NCBI GenBank assembly: GCA_963748545.1
Contig: CAVVJO010000026.1
Span: 1 to 64,000 of the forward strand
Length of the DNA: 64,000 nt
Reading direction: 5' to 3'
Source: Roseiarcus sp963748545
GTDB lineage: Bacteria; Pseudomonadota; Alphaproteobacteria; Rhizobiales; Beijerinckiaceae
Positions 8,402 through 16,644 of this stretch are shown here, in pieces. The translations under genes were made by a program, and so were the position numbers. How positions within the stretch are numbered: the stretch's first letter is position 1; every line of letters begins with the position of its first letter. A model generated the notes under the pieces. The model saw only the letters and a program-made list of their open reading frames with translations, was not told the origin of the DNA and ran no database searches.

Positions 8402-9135
8402 CAGATGTCCGCCCCTGCGTCGAGAACCGTGGTGTGGATGCCGCACTCGGTCTTGCCGCGCCCCCGCCAACGGCCCGCGCGCGGGTCCTCGCCCGGCTTC
8501 ACCGCGCTGGTGCACGGCAGGCAGCCGATCGAGGGGAAACCCTTGGCGACCAGCGGATGGGGCGGAAGACCGGCCTCGCGGACGTAGTCGAGGATGTCGG
8601 TCGCGCTCCAGCCGACGAGCGGATTGACCTTCACCCGATCGCCCTCGGCCTCGAACAGAGGCAGCGTGGAGCGGATCGCGGTCTGAAAGCCCTTGCGGCC
8701 GGTGATCCAGGCGTCGAAGCCGTCCATTGCGGCGGCCAGCGGGCGGACCTTGCGGATTTCGCAGCAGCGGTCGGGGTCGCTCGAGAACAGCCACTTTTCC
8801 GGGTCTTCCTCGGCGAGCGTCTCGACCTTCGGCTCGGCGTTGATCACGTTGGTCAGCCCGAGCTGCGCGCAAAGCGCGTCGCGATAGGCGAGCGTTTCGG
8901 GAAAATGCTGGCCCGTGTCGACGAAGATGACCGGCGTCGCCTTGTCGACCCGCGACACCATGTGCAGCAGCGCGGCGGCGTCGGCGCCGAAGCTCGACAC
9001 CAGCGCGATGCGGCCCGGGAAGAGGTCCTCGATCGCCAAGCGGATGAGCGACGTCGCCTTGACCCGCGCAAACCGGCCCTCGAGCCGCGAGGCGGCGATC
9101 TGGTCGCCGAACAGCTTCACGTCATGGGCGCTCAT
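8401..9135 (-). CDS. cysH: Assimilatory adenylylsulfate reductase CysH ([4Fe-4S] type)
   Basis: A 244-residue CysH reductase that makes sulfite in assimilatory sulfate reduction. The nucleotide-binding SSFGADAAALLH lies near residue 48. The catalytic cysteine is in KTECGIH (C231). It also carries a CC pair at 124-125 (CCEIRK) and CLPC at 205-208. These are the ligands of the [4Fe-4S] cluster that marks enzymes using APS rather than PAPS, so adenylylsulfate is the likely substrate. It is coupled by TGATG overlaps to cysI upstream and DUF934 downstream. Confidence 0.92.
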   Translation of the reverse strand: MSAHDVKLFGDQIAASRLEGRFARVKATSLIRLAIEDLFPGRIALVSSFGADAAALLHMVSRVDKATPVIFVDTGQHFPETLAYRDALCAQLGLTNVINAEPKVETLAEEDPEKWLFSSDPDRCCEIRKVRPLAAAMDGFDAWITGRKGFQTAIRSTLPLFEAEGDRVKVNPLVGWSATDILDYVREAGLPPHPLVAKGFPSIGCLPCTSAVKPGEDPRAGRWRGRGKTECGIHTTVLDAGADI

Positions 9136-10808
9136 CAGATGTCCGATCCGGCGCTGCGTTCATAAAGCGCTTCCTTGAACGGCTTCACGCCCACCCTCCG
9201 GTATGCGTCGAGGAAGGTCTCGCTCTCGTCCGTTCTCAGGCCCTGGTAGGTTTCGACGATCGTCTCGACCGCCCCGACCACGTTCTCGTAGCTGAAGCCG
9301 GGACCGACGATGTCCCCGATCGCCGCATTCTCGTCGCCCGAACCGCCGAGCGTGATCTGATAGGTTTCGACCCCCGCGCGCTCGAGTTCGAGGATGCCGA
9401 TGTGGCCGACGTGATGGTGGCCGCAGGCGTTGATGCATCCGCTGATCTTGATCTTTAGCGGCCCGACCGCCTTCGCCTTGGCGCCGTCGCCGAATGTCTT
9501 GGCGATCCGTTCGGCGACCGGAATCGAGCGGGCGGTCGCAAGCGCGCAATAGTCGAGGCCCGGGCAGGCGATGATGTCGCTGATCTGGCCGGCGTTCGGG
9601 GTTGCGAGCCCGACCGAGGCGAGGCGGTCGTAGACCGCCGGCAGGTCGTCGAGCGCGACATGCGGCAGGATCAGGTTCTGCTCGTGCGAGACGCGAACCT
9701 CGTCGTGCGCATAATCCTCGGCGAGATCGGCCACGGCGTCGAGCTGGTCGGCGCTGGCGTCGCCGGGCGGGGCGCCGATCGGCTTCAAAGACACCGTGAC
9801 GACGACATAACCCGGAGTCTTGTGCGGGGTTACGTTCGCGGCAAAGAAGCTTGCGAAGCGGGAGTCCTTGCCCTTCCGCCGCTCGACCCGGTCGCTGGCC
9901 GGCTTTTTCGGCTCCAGGACCGGAGCGGCGAAGAACGCCGCGACCCGCGCGACCTCGGCGGGCGGCAGGTCCAGCAGCGACCGGTCGCGGGCCTCGAACT
10001 CGGCCTCGATTTCGCCCTTGAGCGTTTCGAGGGTCTTCTCGTGCAGGAGGATCTTGATCCGCGCCTTGTATTTGTTGTCGCGCCGGCCCTCGAGATTGTA
10101 GACGCGCAGGATCGCCTCGACGTAGCCGAGAAGGTCGCGCTCGGGCAGGAACTCGCGCACCTTGCGCCCGATGAACGGCGTCCGCCCGAGTCCGCCGCCG
10201 ACATAGACCGTAAATCCAAGCTCGTCGTTCGCGTTGCGCACGACCTGCAGCCCGATGTCATGCGCCTGGATCACCGCGCGGTCGTGCGTCGCCCCGTTGA
10301 CGGCGATCTTGAACTTGCGCGGCAGGAACGAGAATTCCGGATGCAGCGACGACCATTGGCGCAGGATCTCGGCGTAGGGGCGCGGGTCGGCGATCTCGTC
10401 GGCGGCGACGCCGGCGAAATGATCCGCGGTGACGTTGCGGATGCAGTTTCCCGAGGTCTGGATCGCGTGCATCTCGACGCTGGCGAGCGCGGCCAGAATG
10501 TCGGGCGTGTCCTTCAGCGCCGGCCAGTTGTACTGGATGTTCTGCCGCGTGGTGAAATGGCCATAGCCGCGATCGTAGGTGCGGGCGATCTCTGCGAGCT
10601 TGCGCATCTGGCGCGAATTCAGCGTCCCATAGGGAATGGCTACGCGCAGCATGTAGGCATGGAGCTGCAGGTAGAGCCCGTTCATCAGCCGATGGGGCCT
10701 GAACTGCTCCTCGGTCAGTTCGCCCGAAAGACGGCGGGCGACCTGGTCGCGAAACTGCTCGACCCGCGCGTCGACGAAGGCCTGATCGAAGGCGTCATAA
10801 TGATACAT
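9135..10808 (-). CDS. cysI: Nitrite/sulfite reductase hemoprotein (CysI)
   Basis: A 557-residue siroheme/[4Fe-4S] reductase that reduces sulfite to sulfide with six electrons. Two ferredoxin-like nitrite/sulfite reductase repeats are seen; the siroheme-cluster ligands are in CPGLDYC and GCINACGHHHVGHIG. RNVTADHFAGV and TTRQNIQYNW are typical of the N-terminal half. Placement between DUF2849 and cysH makes sulfite rather than nitrite the substrate. The start at ATG 10808 (MYHYDAF) fits homologues. The gene overlaps DUF2849 by about 14 bases. Confidence 0.92.
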   Translation of the reverse strand: MYHYDAFDQAFVDARVEQFRDQVARRLSGELTEEQFRPHRLMNGLYLQLHAYMLRVAIPYGTLNSRQMRKLAEIARTYDRGYGHFTTRQNIQYNWPALKDTPDILAALASVEMHAIQTSGNCIRNVTADHFAGVAADEIADPRPYAEILRQWSSLHPEFSFLPRKFKIAVNGATHDRAVIQAHDIGLQVVRNANDELGFTVYVGGGLGRTPFIGRKVREFLPERDLLGYVEAILRVYNLEGRRDNKYKARIKILLHEKTLETLKGEIEAEFEARDRSLLDLPPAEVARVAAFFAAPVLEPKKPASDRVERRKGKDSRFASFFAANVTPHKTPGYVVVTVSLKPIGAPPGDASADQLDAVADLAEDYAHDEVRVSHEQNLILPHVALDDLPAVYDRLASVGLATPNAGQISDIIACPGLDYCALATARSIPVAERIAKTFGDGAKAKAVGPLKIKISGCINACGHHHVGHIGILELERAGVETYQITLGGSGDENAAIGDIVGPGFSYENVVGAVETIVETYQGLRTDESETFLDAYRRVGVKPFKEALYERSAGSDI

Positions 10809-11184
10809 GGTCGGCCTCCTTGACCGCAGTCGGGCCGGTGCGCGGCGCCAGGCCGTGCGCCTGCTTGCCGAGGTCGCGCCGGACGGTGGGGCCTGCGGCG
10901 CGGATCGCCTCGCGGAGCGCTTTCGGAACGACATGTCCGTTGCGGACTTCGACCGCGACGGCATAGACGTCGACAATCAGATTGCGCGCCGCGTCCTCCT
11001 CGGCGCGCGCCAGCGCCGCCTTGGTGGCTTCCGCGTCGGGCCGGACGGCGGCGCGGTTGAAGTCCTCGCTCCAGCCCGCGCGCCCGGTCTGCGCGTCTTG
11101 GGTCTGCGCGTCTTCGGTCTGAAAGACGACGACGCCATCCGCGAGGCGGTTGGCGGTGATGACATCGGGCACGGGCACCTCCAC
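10795..11184 (-). CDS. DUF2849 domain-containing protein
   Basis: A 129-residue protein that begins the sulfate-assimilation operon. DUF2849 proteins are small and regularly found immediately upstream of cysI in alphaproteobacteria; their role is unknown. The recognisable part is ITANRLADGVVVF at the N-terminus and the helix around LARAEEDAARNLIVDVYAV. A repeated DAQTQDAQT stretch near residue 26 suggests a short tandem duplication. The stop overlaps the cysI start region. Confidence 0.8.
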   Translation of the reverse strand: MEVPVPDVITANRLADGVVVFQTEDAQTQDAQTGRAGWSEDFNRAAVRPDAEATKAALARAEEDAARNLIVDVYAVAVEVRNGHVVPKALREAIRAAGPTVRRDLGKQAHGLAPRTGPTAVKEADHVSL

Positions 11185-11475
11185 GGTCGGACCGCCGAGC
11201 TTACCTAGTTGCGATCCTATTTTACGTCAACCGCACAGAACATATTTTTAGTGACATTTGGTTTTCGTACATAATTCCTATGGCTTTGAGACAAATGCGG
11301 TTTTGCGGGTCCATTCGCCGGCGGGAGCGCGAGGGCGGAGGCTAGGCCGCGCGGTGTTTGCGTAGAACAGGAAGCCATTGGCGAACAGTGCGTGCCAGGC
11401 TATGGACGTCGCGCGTCGCCCCTCTATGGGGATGCGTAGTCGCCGCGCCGCGCCATCTCCTGGGGACGGGGAACG
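11185..11475. other. Divergent intergenic region
   Basis: Separates the leftward sulfate operon from the rightward M23 peptidase. Bases 11210-11285 are AT-rich and presumably hold the sulfate operon promoter. No riboswitch, tRNA or convincing operator was recognised. Confidence 0.4.
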
Positions 11476-12693
11476 TTGAAAAACAAAACAAAACTGGCCG
11501 CCTTGCTGTCGTCTTGCCTTGCCTCGGCGGCCGTTGCAGGCCAAACTTCGACAGCCAACGACGCTGCCGCCTTCACGAGCGTCGTCGTTCAGCCGATCGT
11601 TTCGCCGCGGCCAATCGAGTCCTCCGACGGTCGCGCCCACATCGTCTACGAGCTTTTGATCGTCAATGAGACGCCTCTTCATACGCGGATCGATTCGATT
11701 GTCGCCTTCGATCCAGCGAACGGAGCTCCCCTCGGCGAGTGGAAGGGCGACGCGCTCGCGGCGATCCTTCGCCTGAATGGACGGCTACCCGGCGGCACGC
11801 TGAGGCCCGGCGGCTCGGCCTACGCCTTCCTCGATGCGACCATCGCCAAAGGCGCGCCGGTCCCAAAAACGATCGAGCATCGCATCTCGGTCAGCCGCTT
11901 CACGGAGGCGTCCGGCGACCAAGATGCGCGCGTTCCGCTCGATCCGAAGTTGGGCGTCGCCGCCGTCGCGTCCTTCAACGGCGCGGAGGTCGCCGTAGAT
12001 TCCCGCAAGACCGTCGTGATCGAGCCCCCGCTTCGCGGAGGCGGCTGGATCGTCATGAACGGGTGCTGCGACGACCTCCAGCATCGCGGCGCAGTCATGG
12101 CGTTCGACGGGGTTGCGAAGATTCCCGAACGCTTCGCGATCGACTTCATCAAGCTCGACGGCGACCGGCGCGTGGTTTCGGGTCCCGCCGATCGTAACGC
12201 GAGCTACGCGGGGTACGGAGCGCCCGTCTACGCGGTCGCCGACGGAACGGTGGTCGCGACGAGCGACGGCGAGCCCGAGCGCATTCCGACAAAGCCGCGC
12301 GAGGCCACTCGGTTCGACACGGCCGGGGGCAATTTCGTCGTGGTCGACATCGGCGGCGGAAACTACGCCTTCTTCGCGCACCTGAAGACGGGAACGGTCG
12401 CGGTCAAACCCGGGGACCGCGTGAAGACGGGCGACGTCATCGGCCGTCTGGGGGACACCGGCAATTCCGACGGCCCTCACCTGCACTTCCACATCATGGA
12501 CGGACCGTCTCCCTTCGCCTCGAACGGCGTTCCCTACGCGTTCTCGACGTTCAGCGGCGCAGGACGTTTGACGGGGGACAATGACGGAATTCTGGCGGGC
12601 GACCGGGTGAAGATCGACGCCGAATGGCGCCCCGGTCCACATAGGGCGGAACTGCCGCTTAACCTTGAGGTCATCGACTTTCCGGAAGAGTAG
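11476..12693 (+). CDS. M23 family metallopeptidase, secreted
   Basis: A 405-residue protein with an N-terminal signal peptide (KTKLAALLSSCLASAAVAG, cleavage near residue 22) and a C-terminal LytM/M23 domain. The VYAVADGTVVAT strand and GNSDGPHLHFHIMDGP (HLHFH at about 335-339) are diagnostic of M23 zinc peptidases acting on murein. The usual first ligand context (HxxxD) reads RFAID here, so the aspartate is kept but the histidine is not obvious. Start is TTG at 11476, preceded by a purine-rich stretch. It is probably periplasmic, in cell-wall remodelling or as a non-catalytic regulator. Confidence 0.85.
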   Translation: MKNKTKLAALLSSCLASAAVAGQTSTANDAAAFTSVVVQPIVSPRPIESSDGRAHIVYELLIVNETPLHTRIDSIVAFDPANGAPLGEWKGDALAAILRLNGRLPGGTLRPGGSAYAFLDATIAKGAPVPKTIEHRISVSRFTEASGDQDARVPLDPKLGVAAVASFNGAEVAVDSRKTVVIEPPLRGGGWIVMNGCCDDLQHRGAVMAFDGVAKIPERFAIDFIKLDGDRRVVSGPADRNASYAGYGAPVYAVADGTVVATSDGEPERIPTKPREATRFDTAGGNFVVVDIGGGNYAFFAHLKTGTVAVKPGDRVKTGDVIGRLGDTGNSDGPHLHFHIMDGPSPFASNGVPYAFSTFSGAGRLTGDNDGILAGDRVKIDAEWRPGPHRAELPLNLEVIDFPEE

Positions 12694-12748
12694 AGCGTCC
12701 CGGAGCAGGGCGTCCCGGACACCCCGTCGGGGCTTCCGCCGTCGGGCG

Positions 12749-14137
12749 TCACCGCACGATCGTCAGCCGCTTCGCCGCGCGGGTCAGCCCGGTGTACAAC
12801 CACCGCGCCCGGTGCTCGCGGAAAGCAAAACTCTCGTCGAACAGCAGCACGTCGTCCCATTGCGAGCCCTGCGCCTTGTGCACGGTCAACGCATAGCCGT
12901 AGTCGAACTCGTCCAACTCCCGCCGCGTCGGATAGGCGAGTTCGTTATCGGTTCCCTCGAAAAACGCCTTGAGCACGGCGACCTTGACCGATTTGGAGGC
13001 CGCGTCGTCTTCGGAGCGCACGGTCATGCGGACGAAGTCCTTCACCACTCCGCCGAGCGCCTCGACCCGCCACAGGCCCCCGTTGATCAGGCCCTTGGTG
13101 CGGTCGTTGCGGAGGCACACGAGGCGATCGCCGGCGACCGGCAGGGCTTCGGCGAAGCCGCTGAGGTCCCGGATGCGCTGATTGTAGGCGCGCCGGGTCC
13201 GGTTGGTCCCGACCAGCACCTGATCGGCCGCCAGCACCTGCGCGGCGTCGATCGCGGAACGGCGGATGACGCGGCTCCCCCCGTAGTCGCCGTCCCTCAG
13301 CTCTCCCCCGCCGCGAACGATCTGCGACAGGCGGATGATCGGATTGTCCTCGGCCTGGCGGTGGATATGGGTGAGCATTACGTCCGGTTCGGCGTCCGTG
13401 AAATAGCCGCCGCCCTTGACCGGGGGAAGCTGGAAAGGGTCGCCGAGCACGAGGATCGGCTTGCCGAACGACAGGAGGTCGCGGGCGAGCTCCGCGTCGA
13501 CCATCGAGCATTCGTCGATCACAATCAGGCTCGCGCGCGACGCGGGCCCATCTGAATTGAGGGTGAAGGTCGGCGCGCCGTCGGCGCCTTCGCTGGCGCG
13601 GTAGATGAGGGCGTGGATGGTGGTTGCGCCCGGGCAGCCGTGGGCGCGCATCACCATCGCCGCCTTGCCGGTGAAGGCGGCGAAGGCCGTCTCGCCCGCC
13701 GCGCCTTCCGCGACGTGGCGAGCAAGCGTGGTCTTGCCGACGCCCGCGTAGCCGAACAGGCGAAACACCTGCGGGTCGCCCTGTTTCAGCCAGCGGCCGA
13801 CCTTGTCGATCGCGTCGGCCTGCTCGCGCGTCCACTCGCGGGCGCCCGAGGCGATGGGACGGGACGGTTGCCCGGCGGGCTCTACGGCCTGGGCGGGCGC
13901 CGGCGGCGCAGCGTCCGGCGCGCCCTGGGAGGCGGGCTTCATCGCTTTCGCTGCGGCTGAAGGTTTCGTCGGCTTGGGTTCGCCCCCCGTCGCCTTGAGG
14001 TCGTCCGCAGCCTTGGTCTTTTTCGGCTCAACCTTGGCGCCGCAGCGCGAGCAGATCGGCGGCTTGCGGCCGAGATCGTAGAATTTTGCGCCGCAAGCAG
14101 AGCACTGCCGCTTGGTCCCAAGCCTGCCAATCGCCAT
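12749..14137 (-). CDS. FYDLN-type zinc finger fused to RecD-like ATP-dependent helicase
   Basis: A 462-residue two-part protein. Residues 1-36 match the FYDLN (TIGR02300) alphaproteobacterial zinc module: GTKR, C12-C15, FYDL, then C29-C32. A linker of about 60 residues rich in Pro, Ala and Lys follows. From about residue 100 comes a RecD/TraA-like superfamily 1 helicase: Walker A GYAGVGKT (129-136), AFTGKAA, Walker B VIDECSMVD (D208, E209), GDPFQLPPV and the C-terminal ALTVHKAQGSQWD. Stand-alone FYDLN proteins are small with an acidic tail, and RecD-like helicases of this size normally start at REWTREQ, so this is a fusion. ATG 14137 starts exactly at the FYDLN motif. Likely DNA repair or processing. 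Confidence 0.8.
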   Translation of the reverse strand: MAIGRLGTKRQCSACGAKFYDLGRKPPICSRCGAKVEPKKTKAADDLKATGGEPKPTKPSAAAKAMKPASQGAPDAAPPAPAQAVEPAGQPSRPIASGAREWTREQADAIDKVGRWLKQGDPQVFRLFGYAGVGKTTLARHVAEGAAGETAFAAFTGKAAMVMRAHGCPGATTIHALIYRASEGADGAPTFTLNSDGPASRASLIVIDECSMVDAELARDLLSFGKPILVLGDPFQLPPVKGGGYFTDAEPDVMLTHIHRQAEDNPIIRLSQIVRGGGELRDGDYGGSRVIRRSAIDAAQVLAADQVLVGTNRTRRAYNQRIRDLSGFAEALPVAGDRLVCLRNDRTKGLINGGLWRVEALGGVVKDFVRMTVRSEDDAASKSVKVAVLKAFFEGTDNELAYPTRRELDEFDYGYALTVHKAQGSQWDDVLLFDESFAFREHRARWLYTGLTRAAKRLTIVR

Positions 14138-14284
14138 CCTGCTCTTCAACACGAGGGAACCCAAGTCGACACGACGGCAGTCCAAGCAAATCAACGATTG
14201 ATTCAGGAATTCAGCGCAGCCTTCTAACATCAATCCTGGAGATGCGCCGAAGCGTCGCGCTGGCGAACGGCGGATCGGGCCGGG

Positions 14285-14312
14285 CTTGAAGGACCGGCCT
14301 CAGGACCTATAT
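14285..14312 (+). promoter_or_regulatory. RpoH-type heat-shock promoter of hsp20
   Basis: CTTG at 14285-14288, then 17 bases, then CCTATAT at 14306-14312. This matches the CTTG-N17/18-CYTATNT consensus described for alphaproteobacterial heat-shock sigma factors. It sits about 125 bases upstream of the Hsp20 start, leaving a leader of about 115 bases. Confidence 0.65.
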
Positions 14313-14325
14313 CGCCTCACAGGAA

Positions 14326-14435
14326 GGCGGCCTCGCGTAGCGTTTTGAGGCCGCCGACCACGACTTTTGAAGCAACGCGGTCCGGGCGCTTCTATCGGAG
14401 GTCCGGTTTCGTGAAGCGCCTGAAAGGGGCTTCCC
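14326..14435 (+). promoter_or_regulatory. Structured hsp20 5' leader, candidate RNA thermometer
   Basis: Three inverted repeats are visible. GGCGGCCTC (14326-14334) pairs perfectly with GAGGCCGCC (14347-14355). GGCGCTTC (14385-14392) pairs perfectly with GAAGCGCC (14413-14420). That same GAAGCGCC can instead pair with GGGGCTTC (14426-14433), leaving one G-G mismatch and burying the ribosome binding site just before ATG 14436. Small heat-shock genes of rhizobia often carry ROSE thermometers with an SD hairpin and a G-G pair. Assignment is by structure only. Confidence 0.5.
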
Positions 14436-14864
14436 ATGGTGCGTGTGACGGCGTTGAGCTCGCCTTTTTTGCTCGGCTTCGACGACATCGAGCGCGCGCT
14501 CGACAAGGTCACGAAGTCGGCGGCGGACGGCTATCCCCCTTACAACATCGAGCGCATCGCCGCGGTAGGCGCCGAGCCTGAGAAGCTGCGCATCACGCTG
14601 GCGGTGGCGGGATTCGCGAGCGACCAGATCGAAATCACCATTGAGGAGAGCCAGCTCACCATCCGAGGTCGCCAGCAGGAGGACAAAGCGCGGGAATTCA
14701 TCCATCGCGGCATCGCCGCGCGGCAGTTCCAGCGCAGTTTCCTTCTCGCCGAGGGCATGCAGGTCCTTGGCGCCGATCTGGCCCAGGGCTTGCTTTCGAT
14801 CGATCTCGTTCGGCCCCAGCCGGACCGGGTCGTGCGGACCATTCAGATCTCGACGCGCGACTGA
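14436..14864 (+). CDS. Hsp20 family small heat-shock protein
   Basis: A 142-residue alpha-crystallin-type chaperone of the IbpA class. The core alpha-crystallin domain runs from about residue 33 (PPYNIERIA) to about 134, with the conserved LRITLAVAGF and FQRSFLLAEGMQV segments. It holds unfolding proteins in an ATP-independent way under heat stress. The promoter upstream fits RpoH, and the leader can fold over the AAGGGG ribosome binding site. DUF1150 follows 63 bases later, the usual alphaproteobacterial partner. Confidence 0.93.
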   Translation: MVRVTALSSPFLLGFDDIERALDKVTKSAADGYPPYNIERIAAVGAEPEKLRITLAVAGFASDQIEITIEESQLTIRGRQQEDKAREFIHRGIAARQFQRSFLLAEGMQVLGADLAQGLLSIDLVRPQPDRVVRTIQISTRD

Positions 14865-14927
14865 GCGTCCGCGCAACCAACGTCGCCGAAATTGGCGGGC
14901 CTTTGGGCCGCCGGAAAGGTGGGAACC

Positions 14928-15188
14928 ATGACCAACGCAACGGATAGGACCCAGGATCTGACCCCTCAGGAATTCGCCCATCTCGGCGACGGCGCGCTTG
15001 CTTATGTGAAGGCGATGAATTCGGACGACATCGCGCGGCTGTTTCCGCAGGCGCCGGCGTTGCGCCCGGGCATGCAGCTCTTCGCCCTCCTGAGCGCGGA
15101 CGGCTCGCCGATCCTCTTGACGGATTCCCGCGACGCGGCGATCGCCAACGCCCACGAGCACGAACTGACGACTGTCAGCCTGCACTGA
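14928..15188 (+). CDS. DUF1150 family protein
   Basis: An 86-residue DUF1150 protein (core LTPQEFAHLGDGALAYVKAM, later PGMQLFALLSADGSPILL). Genes of this family commonly follow hsp20 in alphaproteobacteria; the function is not known. The start at 14928 follows the purine-rich GGAAAGGTGGGAACC. It is presumably co-transcribed with hsp20 and heat-induced. Confidence 0.88.
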   Translation: MTNATDRTQDLTPQEFAHLGDGALAYVKAMNSDDIARLFPQAPALRPGMQLFALLSADGSPILLTDSRDAAIANAHEHELTTVSLH

Positions 15189-15246
15189 CCATGTGGAGAA
15201 GCCTCCCGCCAGGCCTGCCCGCCGCCGGACGAATCGGGTAAAGGCC

Positions 15247-15295
15247 GGAGGGGCGGCGTCTCGCCGCCCTAGGGTGCGCGAGACGCGCGCCCTCC
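15247..15295. repeat. REP-like GC-rich palindromic element, copy 1
   Basis: Opens GGAGGGG, contains the perfect stem GGGCGGCG-TCT-CGCCGCCC, then a second GC-rich arm, and closes CCCTCC, which pairs with the opening GGAGGG. The first 23 bases recur in reverse orientation at 17256-17304. It lies between DUF1150 and thyA. Confidence 0.55.
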
Positions 15296-15309
15296 AAGGA
15301 TCGCTTCTC

Positions 15310-16101
15310 ATGCGCGCTTATCTCGACCTCATGCGCGACGCGCTGGAGAACGGCGCGGTCAAGGGCGACCGCACCGGCACCGGCGTGCATTCGCTGTTCG
15401 GCCGCCAGATCCGCTTCGACCTGACGAAGGGCTTCCCGCTCGTCACCACCAAGAAGCTGCACCTGAAGTCGATCGTGCAAGAACTCGTCTGGTTCCTGCA
15501 CGGCGACACCAACATCGCCTATCTGAAGGCGCGCGGGGTCTCGATCTGGAACGAATGGGCCGACGCCAATGGCGACCTCGGTCCGGTCTACGGCAAGCAG
15601 TGGCGCGCCTGGGAGGGTCGGGACGGCCGCACCTATGACCAGATCGCCTGGCTTCTCAAGGAAATCCGCCGCAACCCGGACTCGCGTCGCCTGATCGTCT
15701 CAGCCTGGAACGTGCCCGACATCGAGCGGATGAAGCTGCCGCCCTGCCACTGCCTGTTCCAGTTCTATGTCAGCGACGGCAAGCTGTCGTGCCAGCTTTA
15801 CCAGCGGTCCGCCGATATTTTTCTGGGCGTGCCGTTCAACATCGCCAGCTATGCGCTTTTGACGCATCTGGTCGCCCGGGAGACGGGCCTCAAGGTCGGC
15901 GAGTTCGTCCACACTTTCGGCGACGCGCATCTCTACGTGAACCACGAGGAGCAGGCGCGCGAGCAGCTTTCGCGCGCGCCGCGCCCGCTGCCGAAACTCG
16001 TTCTCGGCGACGTCGGCTCGCTCTTCGACCTCAACGCCGACGCGATCGCCTTCGAAGGCTACGATCCCTGGCCCGCAATCAAGGCGCCGGTGGCGGTGTG
16101 A
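15310..16101 (+). CDS. thyA: Thymidylate synthase
   Basis: A 263-residue folate-dependent thymidylate synthase converting dUMP to dTMP and methylenetetrahydrofolate to dihydrofolate. The catalytic cysteine is C146 in LPPCHCLFQFY. The dUMP-phosphate loop GDRTGTGVHSLFG and the QLYQRSADIFLGVPFN block are intact. Length is the compact 264-codon form typical of bacteria. The start at MRAYLDLMRDAL fits homologues; the in-frame extension upstream lies within a repeat element. The stop overlaps the folA GTG start as GTGA, so translation is coupled with the enzyme that recycles the dihydrofolate it makes. Confidence 0.96.
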   Translation: MRAYLDLMRDALENGAVKGDRTGTGVHSLFGRQIRFDLTKGFPLVTTKKLHLKSIVQELVWFLHGDTNIAYLKARGVSIWNEWADANGDLGPVYGKQWRAWEGRDGRTYDQIAWLLKEIRRNPDSRRLIVSAWNVPDIERMKLPPCHCLFQFYVSDGKLSCQLYQRSADIFLGVPFNIASYALLTHLVARETGLKVGEFVHTFGDAHLYVNHEEQAREQLSRAPRPLPKLVLGDVGSLFDLNADAIAFEGYDPWPAIKAPVAV

Positions 16102-16619
16102 GAGGGGAAGGCGACTTCCCCCTTCTCCTCGTCGCCGCTGTCGCCCGCAACGGCGTGATCGGCGCGGACAACCGGCTCCTGTGGCGGCTGTCGAGCGACC
16201 TGAAGCGCTTCAAGACGCTGACGCTGGGCAAGCCCCTGGTCATGGGCCGCAAGACCTTCGTCTCGATCGGCCGGCCGCTGCCGGGGCGCGAGACCATCGT
16301 CGTGACGCGCGATCCGGACTTCCGTGCGGAAGGCGTCTTCGTCGCCCACGGTCTCAACTCCGCGCTGGCGCTAGCCCAGGACCGCGCCAGAGCGATGGAC
16401 GCGGCGGCGATCGTGATCGCCGGGGGCGGCGAAATCTATGCCCAGACGATCGGCCTGGCCGCCCGCCTGGCGATCACCGAAGTCGCACTCGCGCCCGACG
16501 GCGACGCCCGCTTTCCCCCGATCGACGCAAAGCTCTGGCGCGAGGTCCGCCGCGAACCCGGCGTGCGCGGGCCGAGGGACGAGGCGGAGTTTTGCTTCGT
16601 GGATTACGAGCGGCGCTAA
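16098..16619 (+). CDS. folA: Dihydrofolate reductase
   Basis: A 173-residue dihydrofolate reductase that regenerates tetrahydrofolate with NADPH. Diagnostic segments are VAAVARNGVIGADNRLLWRL (substrate/Met20 loop region), GKPLVMGRKTF (cofactor binding) and IAGGGEIYAQTI. The GTG at 16098 overlaps the thyA stop (GTGA) and is in frame; no ATG gives a full N-terminus. The thyA-folA order is common and functionally matched. Confidence 0.94.
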   Translation: MRGEGDFPLLLVAAVARNGVIGADNRLLWRLSSDLKRFKTLTLGKPLVMGRKTFVSIGRPLPGRETIVVTRDPDFRAEGVFVAHGLNSALALAQDRARAMDAAAIVIAGGGEIYAQTIGLAARLAITEVALAPDGDARFPPIDAKLWREVRREPGVRGPRDEAEFCFVDYERR

Positions 16620-16644
16620 CGTCGCGCCTCCCGCGCCGGCAGCC

